Numbered from the stretch's first letter, positions 35,101 through 44,031 are shown. The stretch is DNA of 64,000 bases from Siphonodentalium dalli (GCA_032622095.1 CP136066.1:167038664-167102663), one strand, 5' to 3'. Notes: a model not told the origin generated them from the letters alone. Numbers and translations are program-made.

Positions 35101-35688
35101 GCGACCCCCTCTTGACACCAAAATACTTTAAAATAGGTTACATCATCCTGGAGCCCTCATTGAGCGATCGGCCTATATTGATAACATGTTAATCTGCGCA
35201 AAAGATTTAATTATAAAAGAATCATTCGCTGATAACAAGTGCATTAAGTGGGAAATGGATATATATCAATTGGGAGCCTCGCATATATAAGAGAATGCAC
35301 TGGCTTACAAAGAGGATATTTTTAATTTTGTTTTAAAGGTCAACTTGTCAAGGTATATATTGTTAGGCCAATGCATTTTCTTATATATGCGAAGCTTCCT
35401 ATATGGAAGACTCCATATTTAAGAGAATGCATTGGCACAGGGTTTTCGCAAAATTTCACGAAGCTCCAGTTATGGAAGGGTTAAATACTTACATAAGCGG
35501 AATCTGGAGGTGGTATATTTACTTCCTCTCCGAGTGGCTTTTCCGGTATCTCACCACCAACCATCCTTCCATGTTCTCCGCCACTATGGTTTAGTCTACA
35601 GTTAGTCAAATTTACTACTTGCACTGCATATTTATCATACAATCCGTTGTCCGCTCTCAATGGACCAATGTCTGAAGAATGGAATTTC
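19879..35688 (-). CDS. Unidentified multi-pass membrane protein, 3' end (four exons)
   Basis: Partial minus-strand gene with exons 35688-35493, 32754-32618, 31981-31890 and 20126-19879. The three joins match in phase (0, 2, 1). About 223 residues are visible. In order they are: a polar, probably lumenal or extracellular stretch with an NLTN sequon and a proline-rich patch (IPPPDSAY); a hydrophobic segment (HVAMAFPMALVIALANF); a second, weaker one; then two strong ones (AIYAAFMVGTLSLTW and ATLSIFLIGLHFMLWFSAI); and an acidic, His-rich tail (GEDDDDENPHH) before the stop. The introns hold many transposons. I considered the DRAM/TMEM150/FRAG1 tetraspan families because of the short NFE motif after a membrane segment, but the match is too weak to name. 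The start codon lies upstream of 35688 and was not found. Confidence 0.7.
20156..20525. mobile_element. TTAA-flanked piggyBac-type element, 370 bp, inverted copy
   Basis: Reverse orientation relative to 742-1141, both palindromes intact (20171-20243, 20313-20385). It lies in the last intron of the membrane-protein gene, 30 nt upstream of the terminal exon. Confidence 0.85.
21085..21215. repeat. Minisatellite, ~32-bp unit, four copies
   Basis: The unit GGTTATGAGCCTGGATGTCT + CATTAGGCTAT is repeated with small changes. Confidence 0.85.
21621..21955. mobile_element. hAT element, family 2 (335 bp)
   Basis: CAAGCCTGCAAATAGTGTG at the left, CACACTATTTGTAGGCCTG at the right. A perfect 8-bp target duplication, TTAAGATA, lies at 21613-21620 and 21956-21963. 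An inner segment (GTATCTATAGTCTCAAATTA ... CAGTTGAGGCCTAAGCAGAA) is shared with 54660-54890 and 62395-62600. Confidence 0.85.
22105..22319. mobile_element. TTAA-flanked near-perfect hairpin element (215 bp)
   Basis: TTAACCCTTTCAGTGCCAAG at the left mirrors GGCACTGAAAGGGTTAA at the right. Arms of ~103 bp are almost identical with almost no loop (GAAAGAGCTTTAAGAGCTCT at the centre). A shortened copy is at 58588-58746. Confidence 0.88.
22380..22445. repeat. Minisatellite, 19-bp unit, three copies
   Basis: The unit CGTGCGGTCCCATATAAA occurs three times. Confidence 0.8.
22820..23382. repeat. Inverted repeat with ~110-bp arms around a spacer
   Basis: 22820-22932 and 23270-23382 are inverted copies (TGCACATACTTCTGAGTGTG, GACTTGATGTGGTACT). 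The arm translates similarly from both sides (CKEIPIQN / CMEIPIQN), suggesting a duplicated coding fragment, perhaps from the neighbouring LINE. The spacer contains the hAT element at 23139. Confidence 0.55.
23139..23276. mobile_element. hAT element, family 5 (138 bp)
   Basis: Termini CAGGGACGCCAGA and TCTGGCGTCCCTG are perfect inverted repeats. A perfect 8-bp target duplication, TAAATACC, lies at 23131-23138 and 23277-23284. Too short to encode anything. Confidence 0.88.
23490..23850 (+). pseudogene. LINE reverse-transcriptase C-terminal fragment
   Basis: One frame reads RRKEQRLVKYHKIVMGLLPA, ESFQLLRTSSSQYEHSFFVK and TTVEWNHLE-stop-SVVDISDIDGFLSALRG. The pattern of an R-L-YKI helix, then RTSSSxYxxSFFxxTxxxWNxL, then a final DIxxFxxxL helix is the C-terminal end of jockey/CR1/RTE-type non-LTR reverse transcriptases. 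An in-frame TAG at 23765 and the missing catalytic region show it is dead. Confidence 0.65.
24140..24456. mobile_element. AGGCTGAAGGGG inverted-repeat element (~317 bp)
   Basis: Arms of ~75 bp: AGGCTGAAGGGGTCACTCTC, AAAAAAAGTGCTGAAGGGTA, mirrored at 24381-24456. No transposase and no convincing target duplication, so the class is open. Confidence 0.65.
24830..26290. repeat. Cluster of decayed TTAA-family copies (palindrome modules)
   Basis: Degenerate ~65-bp palindromes at about 24838-24905, 24934-25003, 25128-25200, 26045-26114 and 26150-26215 are separated by AAGGTCAAG..AATATTGTTAGGCC-type spacers. GAAGCTCC..ATGGAAGGGT-like ends are present. 25590-25890 is another repeat (relative of 50640-50930). 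Confidence 0.6.
26300..27585. other. Intron/intergenic sequence with no recognised content
   Basis: Inside the last intron of the membrane-protein gene. I see no exon with compatible splice sites and no repeat shared with the rest of the window. Confidence 0.45.
27600..27845. repeat. Truncated relative of the TATGGG family with CTTAAG palindrome array
   Basis: GGGAGGCCAAATTGTCATTTA at one end, then about ten variants of GTGCTTAAGCACAATT. The other end is missing. Confidence 0.6.
28426..28997. mobile_element. TATGGG...CCCATA element with palindrome array, copy 1 (572 bp)
   Basis: Inverted termini (~45 bp): TATGGGATGCCAAATTGACA, TTTAATAAATAATTGAGC and mirror. A 6-bp duplication, AGAGTA, lies at 28420-28425 and 28998-29003. 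Between are roughly twelve copies of CTTATTGCGCTTAAGCGCAA, itself a palindrome. I cannot place it in a named superfamily. Confidence 0.75.
29050..29544. mobile_element. TATGGG...CCCATA element with palindrome array, copy 2 (495 bp)
   Basis: Same termini as 28426-28997. A 6-bp duplication, ATACTG, lies at 29044-29049 and 29545-29550. Parts of the interior (TTAACAGGGATAGA, AATTATAGGGAGTTTATGTA) are the interior of copy 1 in inverted order. Confidence 0.75.
29560..30360. other. Intron sequence, nothing recognised
   Basis: No exon and no shared repeat seen. The ORF at 30110-30295 has no family motif. Confidence 0.4.
30370..31110. repeat. Tandem duplication, ~346-bp unit, two copies, with a hairpin tail
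   Basis: Each unit has GAAAAAAGGGCCATAACT, CAAAAATCATCAGATCATAC and TATGCATGTAGCTGTTCCCC. The end, CCCGCCGACTTCAAGTCGGG, is a hairpin. Diverged relatives of the GGCCATAACTCTGG core occur at 17780-18060, 49500-49640, 52905-53110 and 56140-56420. Confidence 0.7.
31550..31657. repeat. Single arm of the TA-flanked hairpin family
   Basis: GAGAGCTTTCCGATGAATGG to GGGCATTACTG. Only the right arm is present. Confidence 0.75.
31664..31882. mobile_element. TTAA-family element abutting exon C of the membrane-protein gene
   Basis: The right end CATTTAGTATAGAAAGGGTTAA (TTAA at 31879-31882) lies 7 nt from the exon C boundary. Interior AGATAATAAGTTCAATAAAC and TCCAAATGAATAATAGACCA match 57414-57648. The left end is decayed. 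Confidence 0.65.
31890..31981 (-). CDS. Membrane-protein gene, exon C
   Basis: The acceptor CCTGGTGTAG and the donor TATG|GTAAGTT define the exon. It encodes NAYLATGVGVTMSLQMHYVG and GSPSLQYAIY. An alternative acceptor 14 nt upstream (TCTGGTTTAG) would add YLSWCR but does not match the phase of exon B. A TTAA element ends 7 nt after the donor. Confidence 0.62.
32092..32304. mobile_element. TA-type hairpin element inserted in the 135-bp tandem repeat
   Basis: CAGTAATGCCCTAAGTAATC ... GGGCATTACTG with ~100-bp arms. The flanking unit GAACATC|CATACCAAATTTC is split, so the insertion postdates the array at 32024-32540. Confidence 0.8.
32618..32754 (-). CDS. Membrane-protein gene, exon B
   Basis: The acceptor TTTGTGTTTTTCAAG gives phase 0. 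It encodes DTSVVFKIRLNDHNKFNAP followed by a hydrophobic segment, YIPHVAMAFPMALVIALANF. The donor chosen, CCAGTG|GTATAA, is the only one leaving two bases that fit exon C. A GTATGT inside the exon (after AATGCTCCG) is a possible alternative donor but breaks the phase. The DNA encoding ALVIALANFE weakly resembles a dispersed repeat (see 1419-1537), so part of the exon could be repeat-derived. Confidence 0.55.
33006..33215. mobile_element. TA-flanked near-perfect hairpin element (210 bp)
   Basis: TA at 33004-33005 and 33216-33217. The ~103-bp arms differ at only a few positions and meet at CTCTCACAGAG. The best-preserved copy of the CAGTAATGCCC family. Confidence 0.88.
33540..35260. other. Intron sequence with scattered repeat fragments
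   Basis: 33540-33910 is a copy of the 14150-14480 repeat; 34255-34375 is an arm of the 8868-9046 hairpin. No exon seen; the 34713-34898 ORF has no recognised motif. Confidence 0.45.
35265..35484. mobile_element. Decayed TTAA-family element abutting exon A of the membrane-protein gene
   Basis: Two degenerate palindrome modules (35275-35305, 35365-35440). The right end is CCAGTTATGGAAGGGTTAA; the TTAA at 35481-35484 lies 8 nt from the exon boundary at 35493. Confidence 0.65.
35493..35688 (-). CDS. Membrane-protein gene, exon A
   Basis: The acceptor (minus strand) is ATATGTTCAG and the donor is TAT|GTAAGTAT. The exon has one leading base and 65 codons, including LRADNGLYDKYAVQVVNLTN and GEIPEKPLGEEVNIPPPDSAY. 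It has no membrane segment and reads as an extracytoplasmic region with one N-glycosylation sequon. A TTAA element ends 8 nt into the following intron. Confidence 0.65.
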
Positions 35689-36476
35689 CTGAACATATGA
35701 ATATTCATCCTTGATTTTAAACTTTTGGATAAATATTGTCTCCATGGCAACATAAAAGACGAGTATCTACATAATCCTGGCATTAGACAGGACCTTGAAA
35801 ACATTTTCGACCTTGTCAAATTTAGTGTTGGTTAAATTTTTTTCAATACTGGCCACTGTGCAAAGTCAGGGTTTGTCTCTGTGCATGTTCATATCCCCTG
35901 AATGAGTTGCAAATGAGTCGACTGTACAGCAGAAGAAACTCAATTGATTGTTGGACATTTTCTGATATCTGTAAATAGAAAATACTTGCCTATAATAGAT
36001 GACTGACTCATGATATGTGTAATTACTATACTATATATATGTATATATAATTACAACTACTTCAATTTCATTGAAATGAGTGCATTTTATTGGTCTAGAG
36101 GCTAGCGAGCGACTATGGGAGGCTGTTTTCACATATATTAGCCTGTAAGTAACTGGACTTCAGCGCAGCACAAAATTAGTTGTACATAAATGTAATTGCG
36201 ATTAAGTGTAATTCAATTGCGCTTAAGCATAATTATTTAACATTATGTGGGCAGCAATTGCATTTAAGCGAAATTAAAAACTCTGTAATTTCAATTGTGC
36301 AATTATTGATCACCATAAACAAAAACTCCTTAATTCTAATAGAATCCTCTGCAGGATGACTATCCGGTGAGATTCTTTTAGAAAACATAAAACTACCAAC
36401 TAAACCCGATTATGAACCTCATTTGTTCTTCAAGGTGTGAAAACTTGCATAAGCACAATTGGGTAGTAGAGGTGCC

Positions 36477-37620
36477 ACGATTATTGATTTTGATAATCGA
36501 TAATCGGTCGTCAATAATCGACTATAATCGATTAATCGTACCTAATATTAATAACATCAGTGGAAGTATACTGTAATATGGCCTATTGCCTTGTGCTCGT
36601 TAACTCAATAACTACACTGTCGCTGGTCATTTGAGACATTGGCTGATGTAATTTTTACGTTAATAAAGTGCATCATAAGCCACTGTTAATGACTAATGAG
36701 CACAATGTACAGTTCTCAGCGATGTTATGGTTATAATATTTGTGAGTTCATTAGAACGAACGTAGCGATTAATTTTAAGTTTTAGGAATAGCCAAATACA
36801 TAAACAAACAATACAAAAGTAGGAATAAACAATGGACCGCCGGTTGTTCCTACGGTACATAAAGGAATCAAATGTTATATGGAAACTATAAGTTTCATCA
36901 AACTTCCAGAGCGTGGTTAACAATCACAAACGTGTGCCCCACCTGCCAATTGCATGACTCAGAACAATTTTAAGTATTTGATAACAGTCTGTTTCATTCA
37001 GCATTCACCACACGATATGCAATAGCCTTTACTAGTAACTTCTAAGTATACATTTCTACTTATAATATCCATACAAAGTACACTTGCAATGCAATTGGGG
37101 AGAACATCGCTGATTAAAATGCCATATGTACATGTATATTGTTCCCTGATTTTATAGAGAATGTCAATCAACTTCCCATTGGTCCAATCAGATTCAAGGG
37201 CGATTGCATTCAGTTAATTGAACACGGTGACAGTCGGCACATTTCAAAGACATGTTGCCACCTTTCAAGTATATTAAAATATACAACGATGTCGCAATGT
37301 GTTCAAATCTGCAGTGCGGCCAATTTGTAGAATATACAACGATCCGACGAGAAACCATGTCGCATCATGAAATGAAATGCACAACTGTTTGCAACATATA
37401 TCAGTAGTATTCATGTTATTGGAATCTCTTTGGTACGCGATCAAAGGATGTTAACACCTCGGTTGTAGATAGAACTGTGTAAAATAAACACGGTATTCAA
37501 TAATACCCGGAATCTTCTGACATCCGATATAAATAACAGATTAATCGACGATGGAAATGGTAATCGATTATCGGCTTTATCAACGGTTCATCGATTATAC
37601 GATTAATCGTGGCACCCCTA
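36477..37620. mobile_element. hAT element, family 3 (1,144 bp, non-autonomous)
   Basis: Termini TAGAGGTGCCACGATT and AATCGTGGCACCCCTA, followed inward by clustered AATCGAT motifs. A perfect 8-bp target duplication, TTGGGTAG, lies at 36469-36476 and 37621-37628. GGTGCCACGATTAATCG-type ends are familiar from animal hATs. No transposase ORF. Confidence 0.9.
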
Positions 37621-37644
37621 TTGGGTAGAGGAATTTCTCTTAAG

Positions 37645-37795
37645 CAAGCCTTGAAATAGTGTGTCTGTCATTTGCAGAATGAGGTCCCCAGAGGGTGAAT
37701 TAAGTGATGCTACCCTGCATATCAGGCTAGCATCACTAAATTCACCCTCTGGGGACCTCATTCTGCAAATGACAGACACATTATTTCAAGGCTTG
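37645..37795. mobile_element. hAT element, family 2 (151 bp, hairpin)
   Basis: CAAGCCTTGAAATAGTGTGT mirrored at the right end. Target duplication CTCTTAAG / CTGTTAAG (37637-37644, 37796-37803; 7 of 8). Nearly the whole element folds back. Confidence 0.85.
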
Positions 37796-38194
37796 CTGTT
37801 AAGTCCAATTATTAATGATTGTGAAAACGGCCTCCCATACGCGACCTGATCTATCACTGCATGTACAGAAGTTTCAGTGGACGAGTCACCTTGCATAGTG
37901 ATACTTCAAGAAAAATGGGCGAGTCTAACTGTCACCCCATATCATGATGACATGAATAAGCACAGAACGGGAATTTCATTGGAAATGAAAAACAACTCAA
38001 AAACTCTACATATATGTTAAAAATATTGCATGGAAAAAGTAGTTGATGATCATATTGCGGGTTTATGTTCCTTACGATGACTTTGCAGAATTATACTTTG
38101 TATGTTGTTCGTCCACTGAGATTTCTATATGCTCATAGATCCATCGATAAATGACGTTGATTGCATACTAGTATATTATATCATAAACAAATTC

Positions 38195-39052
38195 TACGGG
38201 AGGCCTTTTTCACATTTATTAATAATTGGATTAAAGCGTAATACAATTGCGCTGTGCAAATCAATTGCGCCTATTAACCCTTTGAGTGCCACGGGCCGAT
38301 CTCATCGGCCCTAATTTACGGTGTGTAAAATCGCCCCTAAAAAAATAAAATTAAAAATAAAAATATTTTTGGGTTGAATTTTTTTCGGGTATGCCTAAGC
38401 ATGCTATAGCAAATTTAAAAACAAACTGGATAACACCTTAGGGGCATGTTATAACTAAAAACTATCACCAAGTATTCATAGTAATAATTTTGATGCCCAT
38501 GAAAAACGTAAGATTCCCTGACAATAAACCTACAAAATAAGTCTGTTAAAGAATATAAGAAAAAATTATTAAAATTGTAAAAAATTGTAAAAAATAATAA
38601 CAAATGATGAAAAATTGTTAGGCCAATGCATTCTCTTATATATGCGAGGCGACCTATGGTCGACTCGCATATATAAGAGAATGCATTGGCACAGCCTCAC
38701 AGGGTATATGGGTTGATACAAAAATCAGACCTGGCACTCAAAGGGTTAAAGCACAATAGCAATAACAAGTTTTCATCCCTCGAAGATCAAATGAGGTTCA
38801 TAAAAAAAACTCAACTGTTAGTCCATCTTGCAGACTATTCTATAAGAATCAAGTCGTGTTTGTTTATGCTGATCAATAATTGCACAATTGAAATTACAGA
38901 GTTTATAATTGCGCTTGAGCACATTTGCTACCCACATAATGTTAAATAAATTGCAATTAATTGTACTTAAGTGCAATTAATTGCACTTTAAATAGTGCAA
39001 TTCAATTGGGTTTAAGTCCAATTATTTAATAAATGTGAAACAGACTCCCATA
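38195..39052. mobile_element. TATGGG-family element split by a TTAA element
   Basis: Left TACGGGAGGCCTTTTTCACA, right AAATGTGAAACAGACTCCCATA, with GCGC/CTTAA palindromes inside. The TTAA element at 38274-38749 is nested in it. Target duplication not visible. Confidence 0.55.
38274..38749. mobile_element. TTAA-flanked element with one palindrome module (476 bp)
   Basis: TTAACCCTTTGAGTGCCACG at the left, CTGGCACTCAAAGGGTTAA at the right; palindrome module at 38614-38692. Its ends resemble the 22105 hairpin family while its interior shares the palindrome of the 742 family. Confidence 0.8.
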
Positions 39053-39442
39053 ATCACCTTCACACACATTGAAGTAATCATGACTACTAAATACTTACTC
39101 AGTGCCTCCATAATTTTACCAGTACGAGGGTAGATAACTTACTGGTATATACAATATGTTGTATTATCAGTAAAATTTAAGCTGTATATATTAAAGCACA
39201 TTGATCAGTTTTTGATCTAGGTCAGTTTTAGACTGTGATTGTGCATAGCTTCACCAAATAGTATTTTAAACAAAAATACACAGATAACAGTACGAGTAAC
39301 TGCAGAAAACACCTTCGCCACAGAAAATGCCAAATATATGTTTGTTGCATAATAAGCAAGGAAATGGCGTGTGGAAGACACGTACCTCATTTGCTGAGTG
39401 AATGGATAAATTATATCACACTTAATTAATCTGTTTAATATC

Positions 39443-39550
39443 AGTGAGAGCTTTCTGATGAATGGCAACAAGCCATATTTCTGACTAAATCCTGAAAAGT
39501 TACCCATAATTCTGCTGTGGTTAAGGAATCGATTATTTAGGGCATTACTG
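39443..39550. repeat. Single arm of the TA-flanked hairpin family
   Basis: GAGAGCTTTCTGATGAATGG to GGGCATTACTG followed by TA; the left arm is missing. Confidence 0.75.
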
Positions 39551-39559
39551 TATCATATT

Positions 39560-40370
39560 TATGTAGCGAAGCGAAACAATGAAAGTGTTCATAAACGTGC
39601 ATGGGATCAGGGCACATGCGTAACGTAACGTAATGTGGTGCTCTTGTTAGAAAAAAGCGCAATAACGGCTTCCCGATTGGTTAGATTGTCTATCTTAACC
39701 AATCAGATTTGACGTTGCAACCAAATGGTTGTTGTTATGGCTTGTAGTTCAAATAAAAAAATTGCCACCTCATCGTTCGTATTTCCAATTACCACTGTTA
39801 GAATATCCAGAATATATTGCCAACAATAATTCAATGAACCATTTACTGTAACTTGTAAGTTGCTAGATACCGGTAGTAGATACTGATAACTAGCATCAAA
39901 CATATATATTTTATTCATGCATTTGACAAGCAAGGGCCATATGGTAGGTAGATACAATCATTTGGTTATATTACTTTATTAGTGGTATGCTTTATTGCTA
40001 GACATGATTTAACATATTACATTGTCAACGCAATTCTACTGCTGTTTCCAGTTCCGAATCCGAACTTTGGAATTGTCTGCTGCTGAGTGAAATTCCAAAT
40101 ATTATTCTATCTTTTTTAGCGCGATTAAGGGTTGTTTTGCAGGCAATGTTATGTGATATAATTCTCAATCATTATACACATATTACCATCGATAAACTTA
40201 ATCTAAGACATTCTTGCACAACCTATTTGCTTGTATTCGAAGTAACCTTCGGGCACCTGAAGAGCACCAAGGGAAGTAACTCTTCATAAAACGTGAGCGA
40301 CCTTTCGGGTGCCAACAACAACAACAACCTATCGTTTTCCAAGTTTTGTTCCTTCTGAAGTAAACCAAAT
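39560..40370. other. Region upstream of GLRX5
   Basis: This should hold the GLRX5 promoter. I see no TATA box in a convincing place and no known repeat. Whether the minus-strand membrane-protein gene also begins here, back to back, cannot be decided by reading. Confidence 0.35.
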
Positions 40371-40641
40371 ATGAACAGGCTTGTGTATCATTCGGGACAA
40401 ATGTCCAGGAGCCTTTTAAAGAATTTTTCACCTTTGAATGCTATGCGATTTTCTGTTGACACTGGAAGTAAAGACTACATCGAAAAATTGGTGACCTCAA
40501 CACCGGTTGTTGTGTTTATGAAAGGGGACCCGGATTCGCCAAATTGTGGATTCAGCAATGCCGTTGTACAAATTCTAAAAGCTCATGGAGTGGAAAAATA
40601 TCAGTCATATGACATTCTGTCAGATGAAAATCTGCGGCAAG
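40371..40641 (+). CDS. GLRX5: GLRX5 exon 1 (presequence and CGFS motif)
   Basis: 90 codons plus one base. It contains the catalytic CGFS and ends at LRQ-G. The intron begins GTGCTTGAAT, a weak donor; within 45 nt it enters a palindromic ACTAGT/ACCGGT microsatellite. Confidence 0.94.
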
Positions 40642-43600
40642 GTGCTTGAATTTAGAATTTATACAAATAATTGTTTATACTATACTGTTACTACTAGTAG
40701 TAGTACCGGTACTAGTACTACTACTAGTACCGGTACTACTAGTGACAGTAGTGTTAGTTGGTGGACCCAACTATTCAAACAGAGCTAAACGCTCTTGAAT
40801 ATTTATGGAGCTTTGCTCTGATAATAAACGTCAGGTTTACGGACTAACTATACTGTATACAAATTACAATGGTCCACGGTCCTAGAACCCGAAGCCACGA
40901 CAAATAGTTTTCATGGCTGGCTCAACTGATTTTCGTGGCTGGTTAGCTAGCTAAGCCGGCTCAGTCACACCATTCGTGGCTGACGAAATATGGCGGCTCA
41001 GCCGGCTGAGATGGTATTATTCAGCATATTTTCGTTTCCGAAATGTTCCTAATCCCCTGTTACCGGTTATAGACACCGTTTTTAGCGTTTGTGGTGAACC
41101 CGTAGAATTCCAGACCAAACGTAATCTTTTGATGTTTGGCTTTTCTATTATGGCGAAAATTCACGAAGGACTGGCATGGATATACTATATAGTTTCCCAT
41201 CGAATCAGTATAAGTAGTTACATTGGGACTTCTGTCGACTTCAGACTGCTATCATCACTACCATCTTGCGATATATGCATCGTTGAATGATGAACCCGAT
41301 AGTAATGATATGTAATATTTCAAACTATTTTCTATTCTTATGTGTTTATATATTGACAAATGCCAGCGATGTCTGAGACTGGGTGTTGTCGATTTATATT
41401 TGAACCCTTTCAATACAGATTGGACGCGCCCATTCAGTTATATGAAAGCATGCATTGGGATAGTCTATTCCACATTAAGGGGCCCGTAGTCCAAGTCTTC
41501 TTGTACTAAAACCAGCTAAACACCAGCATCTCGCCATACCAATATCTTAGCTGGTTTTAGTACAAGAAGACTTGGACTAAGGGGCCCGGTGTTCTGATAA
41601 TATAACAACCATGCCGTGTCCTTGCGAGTATGCCAATATTAGGCAATACTGTTTAGTTCTTTGCGATTCACAGTACAGTTGTGCTTGACATATAAGCCCA
41701 TGCACATGGCTCAGCCATTTTAAAATTCCGGCGGCGGAGATTTTTAAATGTGGCTGGCGTTAGAGATAATATGGCTGGTGGCGGCTTGTGGCCAATATGG
41801 CTGGCGGCGGCGGCGTGCGATGGCGGCTTCGGGCTCTACACGGTCCATACAATAAATACATGTTATTAATTGCTGAAGTGAATTGATCTGGGCGAAGTAT
41901 CACGTCGAGTTGAAGATCGAGGTAAGATCGCTGGATCAAACCAGCTGCCGCAGGTATCGAGTTTGATCCAGCAATCATACCTCTTCAACGAGACGTCATG
42001 CGAAGCCCGGATCATGCAATTCACTGCATCGATAACAGGTTTATTATAATAACATGCTTTTATTTAAAAAAACACAATTTCTGTCATTAATTATATGAAA
42101 TGAAACCACATATACATGTAGGCCACAAGCTAGTAACAAAAATAAAGAAAGAACTGTCCTGCTTTTTATGGACATGCGCAGTCTGCGAGATAGAGAAGGG
42201 CGGTATGACATCGGATCAAACTGTAGCTGATTGGATGCCAGGTCGGGGAAATGATCATTTTACTATAGTGGTAATGGACAAAGAAAAACGATAGTCAAAA
42301 TTATATAACAGTGTCCATGACATGACCTAGTCTGTGAACCAGATGTATATTATCAGAGCCAAGCTCTATATACTATTCGGAGCGACTGGCTCTGTCAGAA
42401 AAGTTGGGTGATGGTCTACGGTAATACCGTATATACTCTACATGTAAATGTGATGCTCACCAACGGGGCATTTAACAGCCAAAATTATATTCCAATTACA
42501 TCCACGGACTTTGTTTACCACTGAGATATAGAATTAATTCAGGATCAAACAAAGAGTGTTTGTCTATTCCATAATAGGTTAGAATAAAGAGCGTTTGTCT
42601 CACTTATAAACAAATTATTATTTTATAATACATTAAAACAAGGAGAAGTAGTCTGGTATATTAATATCTATTTTGAGCAAAGTTGAAAATAAAATTAAAA
42701 AATAAAATAAAATGAAAAGCCACCCCCACCTCTATATTTTTCTTGCACTGAGGTCACCAGAAACACAGGTATATTTTTTTTGGTATAAGTGTAAAAGCAT
42801 TGTAAATTATTTGTCACTCATTTTATCATGCAAACATTACATGTATATGAAGAACAATGATTTTATTTACGGTACTGTTTTATGCACAAATGCTAGTTAA
42901 AACTTCTTGTATTTTGGCAGATGATAATACTATAAATTTGATTTTCATGTCACTCCTATTACAAAATCATTTTGGGTTTGTGAATTAGATTTCCAAATTT
43001 TAGGGTAAAAAATCTTCTTCTTTTTTTTTGCCATTTTTGAAATAAATTGGCCAAATTGACCATTGACAGAGGTCTATGACAGAGTGAACCTTGGTAGGCA
43101 GATTGGTCACATGAGTCAGATGAAATTTGTAGGCAATGTCAACTCACATTACAAGTTACATGTACGTGTGGCTGAACCTGGCTAACACATGTAGTTACTG
43201 GTGGACACGAGTGCTAATAATCTCTTTAACCCTTTCATGACTGGAGATTCCTGAAATTTTGTGAAAACCCTGTGCCAAAGCAATCTCTTATATATTCGAG
43301 TCTCCCATACGCATATATAAGAGAATGTGTTGGCCTAACAATATTTTTTAGTTTCTGGTACATGCAAGGGGGGGGGGGTGGCTTTTCATTTTATTTTTTC
43401 ATTTCATTTTCAACTTTGCTCAAAATAAATATGAATACACCCCAGACAGCTTCTCTTTGTTTTTAATGTACTATATAATAATAAAACTAAGTACATTATA
43501 TTAGAATATAGTGTAATTTATTGTTTATTGAATAAAACATGAAAAAATAAGTTTGATTCGGCTGTGACCTAATTGAAGTTTGGTATAATTTTCAGTTTAA

Positions 43601-44031
43601 CAGTATACGCGATGTGTCCGTTTTACACGGAAATGAATTGGTTTACACAGAAAATAAAATCGGATACCTACTAATTTTGCAAAATCAATAAAATGAAAAT
43701 GGTCGGGGGCACCGGAATAGGGACGGGTTGGTCACCAGAAACACAGGTCTATTTTATTTTGGCCTAAGAGAATGCACTGACACATGATCTATAATGCTGC
43801 ACCAGCGCAGCTCCCGTCATGAAATGGTTAATAATAGGTTTTAAAACATCTATTTCAGGAGTGAAGGAGTATTCCAACTGGCCAACATACCCACAAGTGT
43901 ATATGAATGGTGAGTTTCTAGGAGGCTGTGACATCATGTTGGATATGCATAAAAATGGCGAACTCTGTGACGAACTGAAAAAAGTTGGCATAACATCAAA
44001 ACTCTCAGAAGAAAGTACTGACGGAAAATGA
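40371..44031 (+). CDS. GLRX5: Mitochondrial monothiol glutaredoxin 5
   Basis: Complete two-exon gene: 40371-40641 and 43859-44031, spliced after CAA G|GTGCTT and before TATTTCAG|GA, giving 147 residues. Residues 1 to about 35 carry Arg/Lys and Ser with almost no acidic residues, as expected of a mitochondrial presequence. The glutaredoxin fold follows, with the cluster-binding motif CGFS in [20 protein letters not shown], the glutathione-binding [16 protein letters not shown], and GGCD. The family holds and hands on [2Fe-2S] clusters, using the CGFS Cys plus glutathione, for mitochondrial iron-sulfur assembly. Length and intron position suit animal GLRX5. The 3.2-kb intron carries an intact hAT element and a TTAA element that ends 27 nt before the acceptor. 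The start is the first ATG of the frame. Confidence 0.96.
40684..40755. repeat. Palindromic ACTAGT/ACCGGT microsatellite
   Basis: About 70 bp of CTA/GTA trinucleotides with two GTACCGGTAC cores, self-complementary, starting about 45 nt after the GLRX5 exon 1 donor. Confidence 0.85.
40883..41838 (-). mobile_element. hAT element, family 1, copy 2 (956 bp), in the GLRX5 intron
   Basis: An inverted, nearly full-length copy of 2260-3205. Perfect 8-bp target duplication, CACGGTCC, at 40875-40882 and 41839-41846. It differs from copy 1 at relatively few positions by eye, so both may be young. The 104-codon ORF across it (40976-41290) has no transposase motif. Confidence 0.92.
41850..43220. other. 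GLRX5 intron, no further gene seen
   Basis: GATCAAACCAGCTGCCGCAG-type sequence at 41880-42000 forms an imperfect inverted repeat. 42640-42780 is mirrored inside the element at 43226 (GAGCAAAGTTGAAAATAAAA, GTCACCAGAAACACAGGT). No exon. Confidence 0.4.
43226..43831. mobile_element. TTAA-flanked element ending 27 nt before GLRX5 exon 2 (606 bp)
   Basis: TTAACCCTTTCATGACTGGA at the left, CTCCCGTCATGAAATGGTTAA at the right. One palindrome module at 43275-43335, then ~430 bp of inserted sequence shared inverted with 42640-42780. Confidence 0.7.
43859..44031 (+). CDS. GLRX5: GLRX5 exon 2 (glutathione-binding C-terminal half)
   Basis: The acceptor TATTTCAG ends at 43858. It encodes [39 protein letters not shown] and a short polar tail, with stop TGA at 44029-44031. 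Confidence 0.95.

Larger units (their letters stand above)
36114..37839. mobile_element. TATGGG...CCCATA element split by two hAT insertions
   Basis: Left end TATGGGAGGCTGTTTTCACA, right end GAAAACGGCCTCCCATA. Flanks AGCGAC / CGCGAC agree at 5 of 6. Without the two hAT elements it would be about 400 bp, carrying the family's CTTAAG palindromes (GCGCTTAAGC). Confidence 0.68.

Noticed and set aside
35689-35819. In-frame extension of exon A upstream to an ATG at 35819
   Set aside because: A good acceptor lies at 35689 and the extension (MTRSKMFSRSCLMPGLCRYS) looks non-coding; an internal exon is more likely, though a true start here is not excluded.
39703-39957. 84-residue minus-strand ORF beginning MYLPTIWPLLVKCMNKIYMF, considered as first exon of the membrane-protein gene
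   Set aside because: No donor fits the phase required by exon A and the composition is not convincing.
40976-41290. 104-residue ORF in the GLRX5 intron
   Set aside because: Lies wholly in the hAT element; no transposase motifs, and the frame is not conserved in copy 1.
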